Shown here: in pieces, positions 1 to 8,146 of the stretch
Numbering within the stretch: position 1 is the first letter of the stretch
How the letters are laid out: every line of letters begins with the position of its first letter
Program-made: the position numbers and the translations under genes
Notes under the pieces: generated by a model
Seen by the model: the letters and a program-made list of their open reading frames with translations, nothing else
Database searches by the model: none
What the model was told of the DNA's origin: nothing
Source of the DNA: an uncultured Oscillospiraceae bacterium
Lineage (GTDB): Bacteria > Bacillota > Clostridia > Oscillospirales > Oscillospiraceae
NCBI GenBank assembly: GCA_934573735.1
Contig: CAKTMC010000008.1
Coordinates: forward strand, 1 to 64,000
Reading direction: 5' to 3'
DNA: 64,000 nucleotides

Positions 1-21
1 AATAACCCGAGGGCTTGACCT
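1..21 (+). rRNA. rrl: 23S rRNA, 3' tip only
   Basis: The first 20 or so bases (ending GAGGGCTTGACC) match the conserved 3' end of bacterial 23S rRNA, which in Firmicutes reads like TCGAGGACTTAACC. The rest of the gene lies upstream of the window. The following pyrimidine-rich spacer and the tRNA/5S cluster fit the end of an rrn operon. The exact mature 3' end is approximate. Confidence 0.8.
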
Positions 22-91
22 ATATTTTGCAGGCAAACCCCTTGCTTACTTCTCCTCTGTTTAGTTTTCAGGGTACAATATGCCTTGACAT

Positions 92-166
92 GGCCCGTTG
101 GTCAAGTGGTCAAGACGGGGGCCTCTCACGCCCCAATCGGGAGTTCGACTCTCCCACGGGTCACCA
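92..166 (+). tRNA. tRNA-Glu (anticodon CTC)
   Basis: A 75-nt cloverleaf with encoded CCA. The anticodon arm is GGGGC / CTCTCAC / GCCCC with anticodon CTC at 125-127, and the T-arm contains GTTCGACTC. It lies about 70 nt after the 23S end and 3 nt before tRNA-Lys, so it is probably part of the rrn transcript. It is the minor C34 isoacceptor; a TTC tRNA-Glu is found at 48717-48791. Confidence 0.95.
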
Positions 167-169
167 TAT

Positions 170-245
170 GCACCTTTAGCTCAGCTGGTAGAGCACCTGA
201 CTCTTAATCAGGGTGTCCAGGGTTCGAGTCCCTGAAGGTGTACCA
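170..245 (+). tRNA. tRNA-Lys (anticodon CTT)
   Basis: A 76-nt cloverleaf with acceptor GCACCTT pairing AAGGTGT (one G-U pair), anticodon loop CTCTTAA with CTT at 203-205, T-loop GTTCGAGTC and encoded CCA. It directly follows tRNA-Glu. Confidence 0.95.
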
Positions 246-246
246 T

Positions 247-274
247 CCTTGAGGATGATTATTCATCCTCAAGG
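247..274 (+). terminator. Perfect hairpin after tRNA-Lys
   Basis: A 12-bp perfect stem (CCTTGAGGATGA) with a TTAT loop immediately after the tRNA-Lys CCA. There is no T-run, so it may be a processing stem or weak terminator that separates the 23S-tRNA transcript from the promoter in front of 5S. Confidence 0.5.
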
Positions 275-281
275 AAACCCC

Positions 282-310
282 TTGACAAAGGGAATTAAAT
301 AGTGTAGTAT
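282..310 (+). promoter_or_regulatory. Sigma-A promoter in front of 5S rRNA
   Basis: A perfect -35 TTGACA (282-287), a 17-nt spacer and -10 TAGTAT (305-310). The expected start is about 14 nt before the mature 5S end. It gives the 5S gene a promoter independent of the 16S-23S operon. Confidence 0.8.
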
Positions 311-330
311 TTGGTATGTTCCAAATGCAG

Positions 331-445
<115 letters not shown>

Positions 446-447
446 AC

Positions 448-475
448 AAAGGGTTTGGCGCAAGTCAAACCCTTT
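448..475 (+). terminator. Hairpin after 5S rRNA
   Basis: Stem AAAGGGTTTG / CAAACCCTTT with an 8-nt loop just after 5S, followed by a broken T-rich stretch that runs into tRNA-Asn. It is a weak terminator or a processing signal. Confidence 0.5.
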
Positions 476-483
476 GAACTTTT

Positions 484-559
<76 letters not shown>

Positions 560-568
560 CTTAACGGT

Positions 569-602
569 ATTGCCGTCACGATATCGTGACGGCAATATTT
601 TT
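569..602 (+). terminator. Intrinsic terminator after tRNA-Asn
   Basis: A long perfect palindrome (ATTGCCGTCACGAT and its complement) followed by ATTTTT at 597-602. It probably ends the 5S/tRNA-Asn transcript only 10 nt before the next tRNA. Confidence 0.75.
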
Positions 603-612
603 AGTGAGACAT

Positions 613-688
613 GGACCGTTAGCTCAGTTGGTAGAGCAACCGGCTCATAACCGGTCGGTCCGGGGTTCGAGTCCCTGACGGTCCACCA
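613..688 (+). tRNA. tRNA with CAT anticodon (Ile2 or Met)
   Basis: A 76-nt cloverleaf with acceptor GGACCGT / ACGGTCC, anticodon loop CTCATAA and encoded CCA. A fully paired acceptor rules out initiator tRNA. A second CAT tRNA (48833-48909) looks more like elongator tRNA-Met of Firmicutes, so this one may be tRNA-Ile2, read as AUA after lysidine modification by TilS. Sequence alone does not settle this. Confidence 0.9.
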
Positions 689-695
689 ATTAAAT

Positions 696-771
<76 letters not shown>

Positions 772-773
772 TG

Positions 774-820
774 AAACAGCTCAACTTTGCCGTAAGACAA
801 AATTGAGCTGTTTTGTTTTT
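774..820 (+). terminator. Intrinsic terminator of the tRNA cluster
   Basis: Stem AAACAGCTCAA / TTGAGCTGTTT followed by TTTTGTTTTT, three bases after tRNA-Trp. Confidence 0.85.
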
Positions 821-862
821 GCGCTATATCAATAGCTGGGGTAGAGGAAAACAAGAATAGTC

Positions 863-902
863 AAAAGGAAAGAAGTGCAGCTCTCTGCGCTTCTTTCCTT
901 TT
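863..902. terminator. Bidirectional terminator-like hairpin
   Basis: An 18-bp nearly perfect stem, AAAAGGAAAGAAGTGCAG paired to its complement, with A- and T-runs at the two ends. No gene is recognised immediately on either side. It marks the border between the tRNA cluster and the AT-rich accessory segment. Confidence 0.6.
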
Positions 903-1043
903 AGCTTGCATTTAAGTATACAACGAATTATACTAATGTCACGGACTAGACCGGACGCTGGATGGCATACCGATTCAACAACCTGATCATGATAGAACCT
1001 TGTGCGATAGAATATTTCCCATCCCAATAACACGGAGGACGCC

Positions 1044-1457
1044 ATGCCAAAATACACCAAAAGCAACATTGAAGAGTTAAAAGCTTTTTTGTACGACAGT
1101 TATGTTCATGATGCAAATTTGGGGTATGTTGAATATAGCTGTAAAGATGATAGAATTAAAATCGAATTATATAATCCGATTTTTGATGTTAAGATTGACT
1201 TAACCTTTCTGGATATAGTAATTACGCTCTCAATTAAAGGTGACTGGCCCGGAAATCGTGCAACACTCATTTCCCTAAGCGTGGAAAAAAATCTTTCATA
1301 CTTGCAAAAATCTCTTTTAAAGGCTAACGAATATATGGAAGATGCCCTTTACCTGCTGTTTCAAATGTTGTCTGGAGATGAATTGCATATCGTATCAAAA
1401 GAAGTAATTGTTGAGATTACTAACTTCAGTGAATCATCTTGCCCTAAACAAAACTAG
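1044..1457 (+). CDS. Hypothetical protein, immunity-protein-like
   Basis: 137 residues, no signal peptide or membrane segment. The start is set by a strong GGAGGA 7-12 nt upstream of ATG. It is rich in alternating beta-strand patterns (residues 27-70, with VHDANLGYVEY and LTFLDIVITL), followed by a helical C-terminal half. Such small acidic beta-rich proteins are often immunity proteins of polymorphic toxin loci, and the gene lies among other small AT-rich orphan genes and debris. Its base composition is much lower in GC than that of the genes after 3.2 kb, which suggests transfer. I do not recognise a named family, and the immunity role is inference only. Confidence 0.6.
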   Translation: MPKYTKSNIEELKAFLYDSYVHDANLGYVEYSCKDDRIKIELYNPIFDVKIDLTFLDIVITLSIKGDWPGNRATLISLSVEKNLSYLQKSLLKANEYMEDALYLLFQMLSGDELHIVSKEVIVEITNFSESSCPKQN

Positions 1458-2134
1458 GAAACACAAAATTTGATGTAGGCGATATGCTACTTGATGGAGA
1501 TGGCGGCTTAGTTTGCAGTGTAGTAGGTGGCAGGGGGGGGCAAATTGTGGAAATAAAGTCAAAATTAACGCCGCCGGCAAGCAATTGGGAAAATGAATTC
1601 TCTCTGGGAATAGTCTATCAAAGGCTGTAAGCTAATACAAAGACCGCACATGCCCATGGCGGTAAATTGGAGCTAAAGTCACCGACGAAGTCTTTGAGAC
1701 TCAATTTAATATGCGGGGGTTATTTTGCCTTTTTTGTGAGCTAATGCGAGGCGGATGTTTCGACATCCGGGAACATTGCTATTCTTATGATAGTATGAGC
1801 AGAGTGGCGCAGATAATTTTTACTGCCAATTGTGCGACAGTTGCTATCGGCGTAGGTTCTCTTGCACTGACTTTAGCTACAGCCATTGGAGTTGCTGCAA
1901 AGAAAGCGAGTGTTGCTGCATCGTTAAATGCATCAAAGTTAACTGCAAATGCTGTTACCGGATGTACAAAGCAGCGACTAAACTAAGTAATTGTAAGAAA
2001 TGACGTTGGAGTTGCGTCTTCTGCGATTTTTTGATGCCGTTAGAAATTCGGTAGATGTTGCAAGAATAATTTATGATTTGGGGAGATTTTCAAAAACAAT
2101 AGCTCAAAGTGACGGAGAATATAATGTATGGTGA
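1448..2134 (+). pseudogene. Toxin/immunity gene debris
   Basis: No intact gene fits this stretch, but coding-like fragments do. Frame 1448-1630 is open without a proper start and reads FDVGDMLLDGDGGLVCSVV to a TAA at 1628. At 1711-1986 a 91-residue frame contains YSYDSMSRV, faintly like an RHS/YD repeat, and an Ala-rich segment. At 2000-2134 a 44-codon frame starting MTLELRLLRFFDAV ends GEYNVW and overlaps the next gene start by a few bases, as a toxin tail and its immunity gene often do. I read the segment as decayed polymorphic-toxin modules; this is inference from layout, not from recognised domains. Confidence 0.35.
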
Positions 2135-2382
2135 GTGAAGAAAAGGCAATAGGAATTATCAATAAATATTTACAACGTGCCCACGGGACAAATATTCGTC
2201 GATATTTTCCTGTTGTGGCATCTGAGCTTTACGGTAATGGTCAGTTGTGTGAACATATAATAGATTATTTGGGGGATGTATATGCCTACGCCGGTTTGGA
2301 CGCAAATTATGCGGAAAACGCATGCGGCACAGAAATACAAGAGGCAATCAATTTTCTTGCTTTTTGTAACAGAAAAGCATAG
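2128..2382 (+). CDS. Hypothetical small protein
   Basis: 84 residues, cytosolic, mostly helical by composition. Not a family I recognise. Its ATG overlaps the end of the 44-codon fragment upstream (stop at 2132-2134), the arrangement seen between toxin C-termini and immunity genes. The gene is AT-rich like its neighbours. No good ribosome-binding site is visible apart from a weak GGAG at 2113-2118. It may be an orphan immunity gene, with low certainty. Confidence 0.5.
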   Translation: MVSEEKAIGIINKYLQRAHGTNIRRYFPVVASELYGNGQLCEHIIDYLGDVYAYAGLDANYAENACGTEIQEAINFLAFCNRKA

Positions 2383-2429
2383 GTATATACGCAAGTAAAG
2401 TTTATATAAGAAAAGCAAGGTACAATAAT

Positions 2430-3059
2430 ATGAAATATAACAAGTATTATATCCCTCACCATCGACTTGCTGTGCTCATGGTAATTTTTGATGTACTTGT
2501 CGTTGCCGCTATGCATGAGATAACCGCTTACTTTGTTGAGAAAATTAAAGATATAAGCTTTACCCTTTCTAAGAACATAGGCGAAGGAATTTTCATTCTT
2601 GTTGTGCTATCTCTTATAATGATAATAGCAGCTCTTGTCATTTGTGCAGCAGTTGCAGCTACCGAAGCGTTCTGCCGACCTGTAAAATTCACTCAACAGG
2701 GTGTCGAGTGCGGATTCTTATTAAAAGACCGCATATCATGGGAAAGTATAACCGAGGTGTGCAAGGCTCCCTTGATGGTCTACAGAGAAGATATCCCGAT
2801 TCCTGCCGACTGTGTATGCATAGTATGCGGCAGCTTTTCAAGGAGTCTACTTACAAAAGCCGGAGCCGGCGAAATACGAGTGCTGATCTTCTGTGAAAAG
2901 CATCTTAAACGCTACAACGAGTGGATCAAAGAAAAGCTATATAAAATAGATGAACCTGTCGAGTGCCCCAAAATGATAATCTGGCTTGAAAGCTCCGAGG
3001 AGCTGTACAGGGACATCGCAACAAAGTGGCAAGAAACACGCCAAAGCCAACAGCAATGA
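2430..3059 (+). CDS. Two-TM membrane protein, PH-like domain possible
   Basis: 209 residues. Two hydrophobic segments (about residues 12-30 and 50-77) are followed by a cytosolic domain of about 130 residues that begins FTQQGVECGFLLKDRISWESI. The pattern of a membrane hairpin followed by strand-rich 'ISWESI' resembles bacterial PH (bPH2-like) or YcxB-like proteins, which are common orphan genes in Clostridia. The start ATG has AAGCAAGG at about 12 nt. It is followed by an intrinsic terminator at 3111. Function unknown. It sits at the end of the AT-rich segment and could be a membrane immunity protein. Confidence 0.6.
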   Translation: MKYNKYYIPHHRLAVLMVIFDVLVVAAMHEITAYFVEKIKDISFTLSKNIGEGIFILVVLSLIMIIAALVICAAVAATEAFCRPVKFTQQGVECGFLLKDRISWESITEVCKAPLMVYREDIPIPADCVCIVCGSFSRSLLTKAGAGEIRVLIFCEKHLKRYNEWIKEKLYKIDEPVECPKMIIWLESSEELYRDIATKWQETRQSQQQ

Positions 3060-3110
3060 GTTAAGCGCGAAGGCTCACGGTGGATATTACTTACGGATAT
3101 AATGAACGAA

Positions 3111-3146
3111 AAAAGCGTCTGTTAAATAATCACAGACGCTTTTTTT
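3111..3146. terminator. Bidirectional intrinsic terminator
   Basis: Stem AAAAGCGTCTGT / ACAGACGCTTTT with A-run before and TTTTTT after. It serves both the membrane-protein gene on the plus strand and the ACT-protein gene ending at 3175 on the minus strand. Confidence 0.85.
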
Positions 3147-3174
3147 ATGATGTTTTATGATGTTGCCCCGCCGC

Positions 3175-3615
3175 TTACTCAATTGCGACGAGGCGCGGAT
3201 TATCTACGCCCGGAACCTCTGCGAGGGCAGCGACAAGCTCGTCCGTGCCCTCCATCGCGCTCACGTCCAGACCTATCGTGACGCTCGCCTTGCCGTGGAT
3301 GGGCATATTCTGGTTTATCGTCAGTACGCTCCCGCCCGCCTCGGAGATGCGGGTAAGCAGCGTACTCAGAACACCCGTCTCATGGTCGAGCAGCATCGAC
3401 AGCACCGCCTTACGCCCGCTGTCCAGCTCCGTCGGCTCAAGAATAAAATCCTTATACTTATAATAAGTGCTGCGCGAAATGCCAACATACCTGACCGCAT
3501 TGCTGACGTCCTTGAGTCTGCCGTTTTCCAGCATACGCCGTGCCGTCAGCACCTTCTCGTAGTAATCCGGCAGTATGTCCTTGTGTATCAAAAGATAATT
3601 TTCCAGCATGGTCAT
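3175..3615 (-). CDS. pheB: ACT domain protein, UPF0735/PheB family
   Basis: 146 residues, the usual length of the UPF0735 (PheB) family. The N-terminal half (residues 1-65) is helical with a helix-turn-helix-like stretch VGISRSTYYKYKDFI. The C-terminal half (about 70-145) is an ACT domain with GVLSTLLTRISEAGGSVLTINQNMP. ACT domains bind amino acids. In Bacillus this gene is linked to phenylalanine metabolism, but its molecular role is unclear. It is divergent from asd with a 123-bp shared region, consistent with amino-acid-related regulation. The gene symbol follows the Bacillus name and does not prove function. Confidence 0.85.
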   Translation of the reverse strand: MTMLENYLLIHKDILPDYYEKVLTARRMLENGRLKDVSNAVRYVGISRSTYYKYKDFILEPTELDSGRKAVLSMLLDHETGVLSTLLTRISEAGGSVLTINQNMPIHGKASVTIGLDVSAMEGTDELVAALAEVPGVDNPRLVAIE

Positions 3616-3738
3616 ATTCTCCTGCTAAGATTTGTATATATAAATATACACTGTCCGTGAGAATAATACAAGCGCTTTTAGTGCGCGGACACAAAATTTT
3701 CGGCAATTATTATTCCCGATGCACAGGAGGGACATAAA

Positions 3739-4734
3739 ATGAAGCATTACCGCATAGCCGTACTCGGCGCGACGGGCGTGGTCGGGCGCGAGATGATAGA
3801 CATCATCGAAAAAAGCGCAATCCCGGCGGAGATAGTGCCGCTCGGCAGTGAGCGCAGCGCCGGGACTGCGATAGACTTTCACGGCAAGCCCCTGACCGTG
3901 CGTGCGGCGAGGGGCGACAGCTTTTTAGGGGCTGATTTTGTACTTGGGGCAGTGGACTCGGCCATTTCGCGCCGATTTGCGCCTGCCATAGCCGAGAGCG
4001 GCGCGCTCTTTATCGACAACAGCTCGGCCTTTCGGCTTGCTGAGGAGGTCCCCCTCGTCGTGCCGGAGATAAACGGCGAGGACGCATACTCTCACCGCGG
4101 CATTATATCAAACCCCAACTGCTCGACGATAATAGCGCTCATGGCGGCAGCCCCGCTGCACAGGCTGTCGGAGATAGAGACGATACACGCCTGCACCTAT
4201 CAGGCAGTGTCCGGCGCGGGACAGGCGGGACTTGCGGAGTTGAGGCGGCAGACGGCGGACCTTGCGGCGGGGAGACAGACGGAGGCGCGGGTATTCCCGG
4301 TGCAGATAGCCTGCAATGTCATCCCCTTCATCGGCGAGGCGCTTCCCGGCGGCTGCACGGACGAGGAAATGAAAATGCAGCTTGAGGGGCGGCGCATACT
4401 CCACTGCCCAAGGCTGCGCGTCGGCTGCACCTGTGTGCGAGTGCCGGTACCGCGCTCTCACTCGATAGCAATGACCCTGCGCACAAAAAGGAAAATCACG
4501 CCCGCCGAGGCCGCCGCCGCGATATCCGCCTTCCCCGGCTGCCGGGTCGCGGAGAATATCTCGGGGCGCGACTACCCCACGCCGCTTGACCTGAGCGGGC
4601 AGGACACGGTCTGGGTCGGGCGCATACGCGAGGATATATGCTCAGAGCGCGGCATTTCGCTCTGGTGCTGCGGCGACCAGATACGCCGTGGCGCGGCGCT
4701 CAACGCGGTGAAGATAATGCGGCTGTTTATGTGA
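3739..4734 (+). CDS. asd: Aspartate-semialdehyde dehydrogenase
   Basis: 331 residues, normal length. It reduces aspartyl phosphate to aspartate semialdehyde with NADPH, the branch point to lysine/diaminopimelate, threonine and methionine. The NADP-binding loop GATGVVG is at residues 10-16, the catalytic cysteine is C128 in NPNCSTI, YQAVSGAG carries the conserved Gln, and H241 lies in RVPVPRSHS. The start is supported by AGGAGGG 8-14 nt upstream of ATG. It stands alone and is divergent from the ACT-domain gene. dapF, a later enzyme of the same pathway, lies far away at 53.5 kb. No lysine riboswitch or T-box is evident in the 123-bp leader. Confidence 0.95.
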   Translation: MKHYRIAVLGATGVVGREMIDIIEKSAIPAEIVPLGSERSAGTAIDFHGKPLTVRAARGDSFLGADFVLGAVDSAISRRFAPAIAESGALFIDNSSAFRLAEEVPLVVPEINGEDAYSHRGIISNPNCSTIIALMAAAPLHRLSEIETIHACTYQAVSGAGQAGLAELRRQTADLAAGRQTEARVFPVQIACNVIPFIGEALPGGCTDEEMKMQLEGRRILHCPRLRVGCTCVRVPVPRSHSIAMTLRTKRKITPAEAAAAISAFPGCRVAENISGRDYPTPLDLSGQDTVWVGRIREDICSERGISLWCCGDQIRRGAALNAVKIMRLFM

Positions 4735-4829
4735 TAAATTACACTATCGCTCATAAGGCTTGCTATTGAAGTCCGATACTGGTAAAATAAAATAAATCGC
4801 ACGGAAAAACATAAGAAACGGAGAAGGAC

Positions 4830-6311
4830 ATGAACGAGGATATTAAACAGAGAAAAAAGAACCTGATAATGTTCCCGCTCGGCACCGTCGGGCGCGACAT
4901 GGTTTACAATCTCATCACAAGCTACCTGCTCACCTATGTACTCTTTACCCGCGCACTTACAGCCGCCCAGCTTGCCGCGATAAGCGCCATCATGGTCGGC
5001 GCGAGAGTGTTTGACGCGCTCAACGACCCCATTATGGGCAATATCATCGAGCGCACCCGCACGCGCTGGGGCAAATTCAAGCCGTGGCTCGTCATCGGCA
5101 TACTTACGACCTCCGTTGTCGTGTACCTGTTTTTCAATACCACGCTTCAGGGCTGGCGCTTCGTGTGGTTCTTCGGCGTGATGTATTTTCTGTTCAGCAT
5201 CACCTATACCATGCACGATATTTCATATTGGGGCATGGTTCCGGCGCTTAGCTCGGATGCGGACGCGCGCAATCAGTTTGCCTCCCGTGCAACGCTCTTT
5301 GCGGGCATCGGCGGCGCGATCGCGGGTATGCTCATCCCGATATTCACCACCGGCAAAAACGCCATCGGAGGCAGCACAGCGACGGCATACGGCTTTGTCG
5401 CGCTTGCCATTGCGATAATCGCCCCGGCCTTCCTGTGCTTCACCATCTTCGGAGTGCGTGAGCGGCGCGACGATATGCGCGAGGCGGCCCCACCCATCAG
5501 CTTCAAGAAAATAATCAGCACCTTCACGCATAACGAGCAGCTTATGTGGATATCCATTATTTTCTTAATCCATCAAATCGGCAACGGCATCGTCGCGGGC
5601 GGACTCGGCTCGACCTATATCTACTTCGACTTCGGCTATGAGGGCGGGCTCTATTCGCTGTTTGCAACGGTCGGTCTTGCGGCGACGGCGTTTTTGATGA
5701 TATTCTACCCCGCGATCTCGCGCAAAATCGCCCGCAAAAGGCTTATGAGCATTATGATGGCGGTCTCGGCCTTCGGCTATGCCGTGATGCTCGTGCCGGG
5801 GCTTGTCATGGGCGCGAGTAAGCTCAAGTTCATTGTTTTGACTGTCGGCTATATGCTTGCAAACTTCGGCCAGTATTGCTTTTATCTTGTAATGATGATA
5901 TCCATTTTGAATACTGTCGAGTATAACGAGCTTGAGACCGGCAGCCGTGACGAGGCAATAATCGCCTCGCTCCGCCCCTTTATGACAAAGCTTGCCTCGG
6001 CTCTCACGGTTGCGATAACCTCCGCAAGCTATCTTATCTTCGGCATAACGGGCTTTACAAATCAAATCTCCGAGCTTGAGCAGGTCTGCTCCCTCGGCAT
6101 GATAAGCGAGGCTGAGAAGCTGAGCCGTATAGATGCCGTGCTCGCCGGCGTACAGCACGGTCAGACTGCGGGACTGCTGTTTTGCATGACGGTCATCCCC
6201 TGCGCGTTTATGCTTGCGTCCTATGTTCTGTACCGGAAAAAGTATAGGCTTGACGAGGAGGAGTATGAGCGCATATGCGTCGAGCTCCGGCTCCGGGAGG
6301 AGAGACAATGA
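4830..6311 (+). CDS. GPH-family sugar/glycoside:cation symporter
   Basis: 493 residues with about 12 membrane segments. It belongs to the glycoside-pentoside-hexuronide (MelB-like) branch of the major facilitator superfamily. The marker motif is DALNDPIMGNIIERTRTRWGKFKPW at about residues 65-90 (DP.MG and the RWGKFKPW loop). Such carriers use Na+ or H+ to import glycosides or hexuronides. GGAGAAGG lies 6-13 nt before ATG. Its stop overlaps the start of a PIG-L deacetylase by 4 bp (ATGA), so the two are translationally coupled. That suggests an imported acetylated amino-sugar glycoside, which is inference. Confidence 0.9.
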   Translation: MNEDIKQRKKNLIMFPLGTVGRDMVYNLITSYLLTYVLFTRALTAAQLAAISAIMVGARVFDALNDPIMGNIIERTRTRWGKFKPWLVIGILTTSVVVYLFFNTTLQGWRFVWFFGVMYFLFSITYTMHDISYWGMVPALSSDADARNQFASRATLFAGIGGAIAGMLIPIFTTGKNAIGGSTATAYGFVALAIAIIAPAFLCFTIFGVRERRDDMREAAPPISFKKIISTFTHNEQLMWISIIFLIHQIGNGIVAGGLGSTYIYFDFGYEGGLYSLFATVGLAATAFLMIFYPAISRKIARKRLMSIMMAVSAFGYAVMLVPGLVMGASKLKFIVLTVGYMLANFGQYCFYLVMMISILNTVEYNELETGSRDEAIIASLRPFMTKLASALTVAITSASYLIFGITGFTNQISELEQVCSLGMISEAEKLSRIDAVLAGVQHGQTAGLLFCMTVIPCAFMLASYVLYRKKYRLDEEEYERICVELRLREERQ

Positions 6312-7075
6312 GCCTGACGAGTCTGGCGCTGCGTTTTGCCCTGCCGAAGACTCGGCTTGAGAGCTATGAGCGCTATCTCTTTATCGGACCTCACCCGGAC
6401 GATATCGAGATAGGCGCCGGGGCGACGGCCGCAAGGCTTGCCGCCGAGGGCAAAAGAATATGCTTTTTGATATGCATTGACGGGCGCTTCGGTGACGGCG
6501 CGACAAGTCTGCGCGGAGACGAGCTTTCGGAGGAGCGCCGCCGCGAGGCTCTGCGCTCGGCGAAGATGCTCGGCGTGGAGGATGTCCGATTTATGGGGCT
6601 GCGCGACGGAGCGGGCTATGACAATGACGAGCTTTTGCGCGGCATTGCCCGCACGGTGGGTGATTTCAAGCCCGACGTGATTTTTGCGCCCGACCCGGAT
6701 GTGGACAGCGAGTGCCACGCGGATCATCTGAATGTCGGCCGCTGCGCACGGCAGATAGCCTGCTTTGCGCCGTATGAGGGCATAATGGCGGGGCTTGAGG
6801 CAGAGTCTGCCCCTGTCAAGGCGCTGGCGTATTATATGACCGCGCGGCCGAACTGCTATGTTTCGAGCGCAGGATATATGAAGCTCCAGCTTGAGGCGCT
6901 GTTTGGCTGCCATAAGACTCAGTTTCCCGAGGGCTCCGCCGAGGCGCGGGCGATAGCGCAGTATCTTAAAATACGCGCCGCAGACTTCGGTCTGCGCAGT
7001 CTCAAGGGCAAGGCGGAGGGCTTCCGCACTCTCACCGCGGTGCAAATGCACTGTATGCCCGAAGCGGGAAGGTAA
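6308..7075 (+). CDS. PIG-L family deacetylase
   Basis: 255 residues. LmbE/PIG-L fold zinc deacetylase of N-acetylglucosamine-containing molecules. Zinc and catalytic motifs are PHPDDIEIG (about residues 22-30) and the downstream CHADHLNVG with the third zinc His. The start at 6308 is chosen because ATG overlaps the TGA of the symporter gene and a GGGAGGAGAG site lies just upstream; an in-frame ATG at 6275 falls inside the symporter. Coupled expression with the transporter suggests it acts on an imported acetylated sugar or glycoside. Exact substrate unknown. Confidence 0.9.
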   Translation: MSLTSLALRFALPKTRLESYERYLFIGPHPDDIEIGAGATAARLAAEGKRICFLICIDGRFGDGATSLRGDELSEERRREALRSAKMLGVEDVRFMGLRDGAGYDNDELLRGIARTVGDFKPDVIFAPDPDVDSECHADHLNVGRCARQIACFAPYEGIMAGLEAESAPVKALAYYMTARPNCYVSSAGYMKLQLEALFGCHKTQFPEGSAEARAIAQYLKIRAADFGLRSLKGKAEGFRTLTAVQMHCMPEAGR

Positions 7076-7144
7076 GGGGAATAGCAAAGCCATTCTGATA
7101 GCTTTTGCTTGCGCCCTTGGCTTACCCAAAATGAAACGCAATGA

Positions 7145-7180
7145 AAAATCCCCCGATATGACATTACGGCATATCGGGGG
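7145..7180 (-). terminator. Terminator of the acyltransferase gene
   Basis: Stem CCCCCGATATG / CATATCGGGGG; on the minus strand it is followed by ATTTTTC. It lies between the convergent PIG-L and acyltransferase genes. Confidence 0.75.
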
Positions 7181-7194
7181 AATAGTATAAGCTT

Positions 7195-8073
7195 TTATCT
7201 TACATCCTCGGTGACCTTGGTGGGCGGAGCCTCCACTATCTCGGGATGCTGGCAAATCGTGCGGAAGGCCTGCAAAAACTGTGCGTAGTAGTGCCCGTCA
7301 ACGGTGCGCTCATCCATCACAAACTTGCAGTCAACGTACTTGCGGTCAACCATGTTGCCGTGACGGTCAAGCTCATAGGAGCGACGCTTTGCACCGAAGG
7401 CGATAAAGACCGGCAGAGTACCAAAATTATAAATATGATGATAAATGGGCCCGATGCGCAGGGAACCGAGGTCGGTGATTATCATGGAGCCATGGAAGGG
7501 ACTCGCGTCGATAAGCTTCTGCGGCAGCCAGCCGAAATAGTCAAGAATACGGATGATGAGCAACGCAAAACGCAGCAGGAAGCGCGGAGCCTTGCACAGT
7601 GCCTCGGCGACCGCCTCGGTGTTGTTGCCGCTCTCGTCGGTCTTTATCTCATCTATGGCGGCGTTCATCTTGCGGTAAACGTCAAAAATCGTATCCGTAG
7701 GCTCAAAAACGACCTTGATGCTCGTCTCCGTGGCGTCAATGGCAAGACTGCGCTTTACGACCATGACGACCTCGATATTATTGCGCGCATAGATATGTCG
7801 GCCGGCGACAAAGCGGTTTATACCCGGCAGCCGCGACACGCAGCGTATGTAGGCGGCGATGATAAAATGAAGAAAGCCTATGCCCTTATAGCCATCCACG
7901 CGCATCTTGCGCAGGCGGCGGTCAATGGCAGTGACCTCAAATGCCTCCTCATACTGATTGCAGGCGTCGTTGCGCGTCGGCATGATGAAGGGTATAAATT
8001 TTGAAAACGCAGGCAAGGACCGAAGCAGGCGGCCATCACTGCGGTCGCCAAAGCGACGCTTGTAACTGCTCAT
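7195..8073 (-). CDS. E2-like acyltransferase domain protein
   Basis: 292 residues. The whole protein is a chloramphenicol-acetyltransferase/E2-type catalytic domain with no lipoyl or subunit-binding domain. Recognisable are ASPFHGSMIITDLGSLRIGPIYHHIYNFGT and the C-terminal VMDERTVDGHYYAQF, which aligns with the E2 active-site motif DHRxxDG but has Glu where the catalytic His stands. In my recollection this DER form is shared by a family of stand-alone clostridial proteins, so it is probably not a random loss. A minus-strand promoter and GGAGG precede the start. It is divergent from enolase and has no other pyruvate dehydrogenase genes nearby. Function unknown. Confidence 0.75.
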   Translation of the reverse strand: MSSYKRRFGDRSDGRLLRSLPAFSKFIPFIMPTRNDACNQYEEAFEVTAIDRRLRKMRVDGYKGIGFLHFIIAAYIRCVSRLPGINRFVAGRHIYARNNIEVVMVVKRSLAIDATETSIKVVFEPTDTIFDVYRKMNAAIDEIKTDESGNNTEAVAEALCKAPRFLLRFALLIIRILDYFGWLPQKLIDASPFHGSMIITDLGSLRIGPIYHHIYNFGTLPVFIAFGAKRRSYELDRHGNMVDRKYVDCKFVMDERTVDGHYYAQFLQAFRTICQHPEIVEAPPTKVTEDVR

Positions 8074-8117
8074 ATATATTCCTCCATAATAAAGCTTTAA
8101 ATTATTTAAGCATTGAC

Positions 8118-8146
8118 ATTATACAGGTTTCACCCCAATATTACAA
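8118..8146 (-). promoter_or_regulatory. Promoter of the acyltransferase gene
   Basis: On the minus strand: -35 TTGTAA (8146-8141), 17-nt spacer, -10 TATAAT (8123-8118). It is about 45 nt upstream of the start codon and touches the hairpin at 8146-8188. Confidence 0.6.

Noticed and set aside
824..1069. Open frame of 81 codons on the minus strand beside the tRNA cluster
   Set aside because: It spans a strong bidirectional terminator hairpin, overlaps a better supported gene start at 1044 and has no ribosome-binding site.
3616..3738. Possible lysine riboswitch or T-box upstream of asd
   Set aside because: The gap is only 123 bp with no recognisable conserved riboswitch or T-box sequence.
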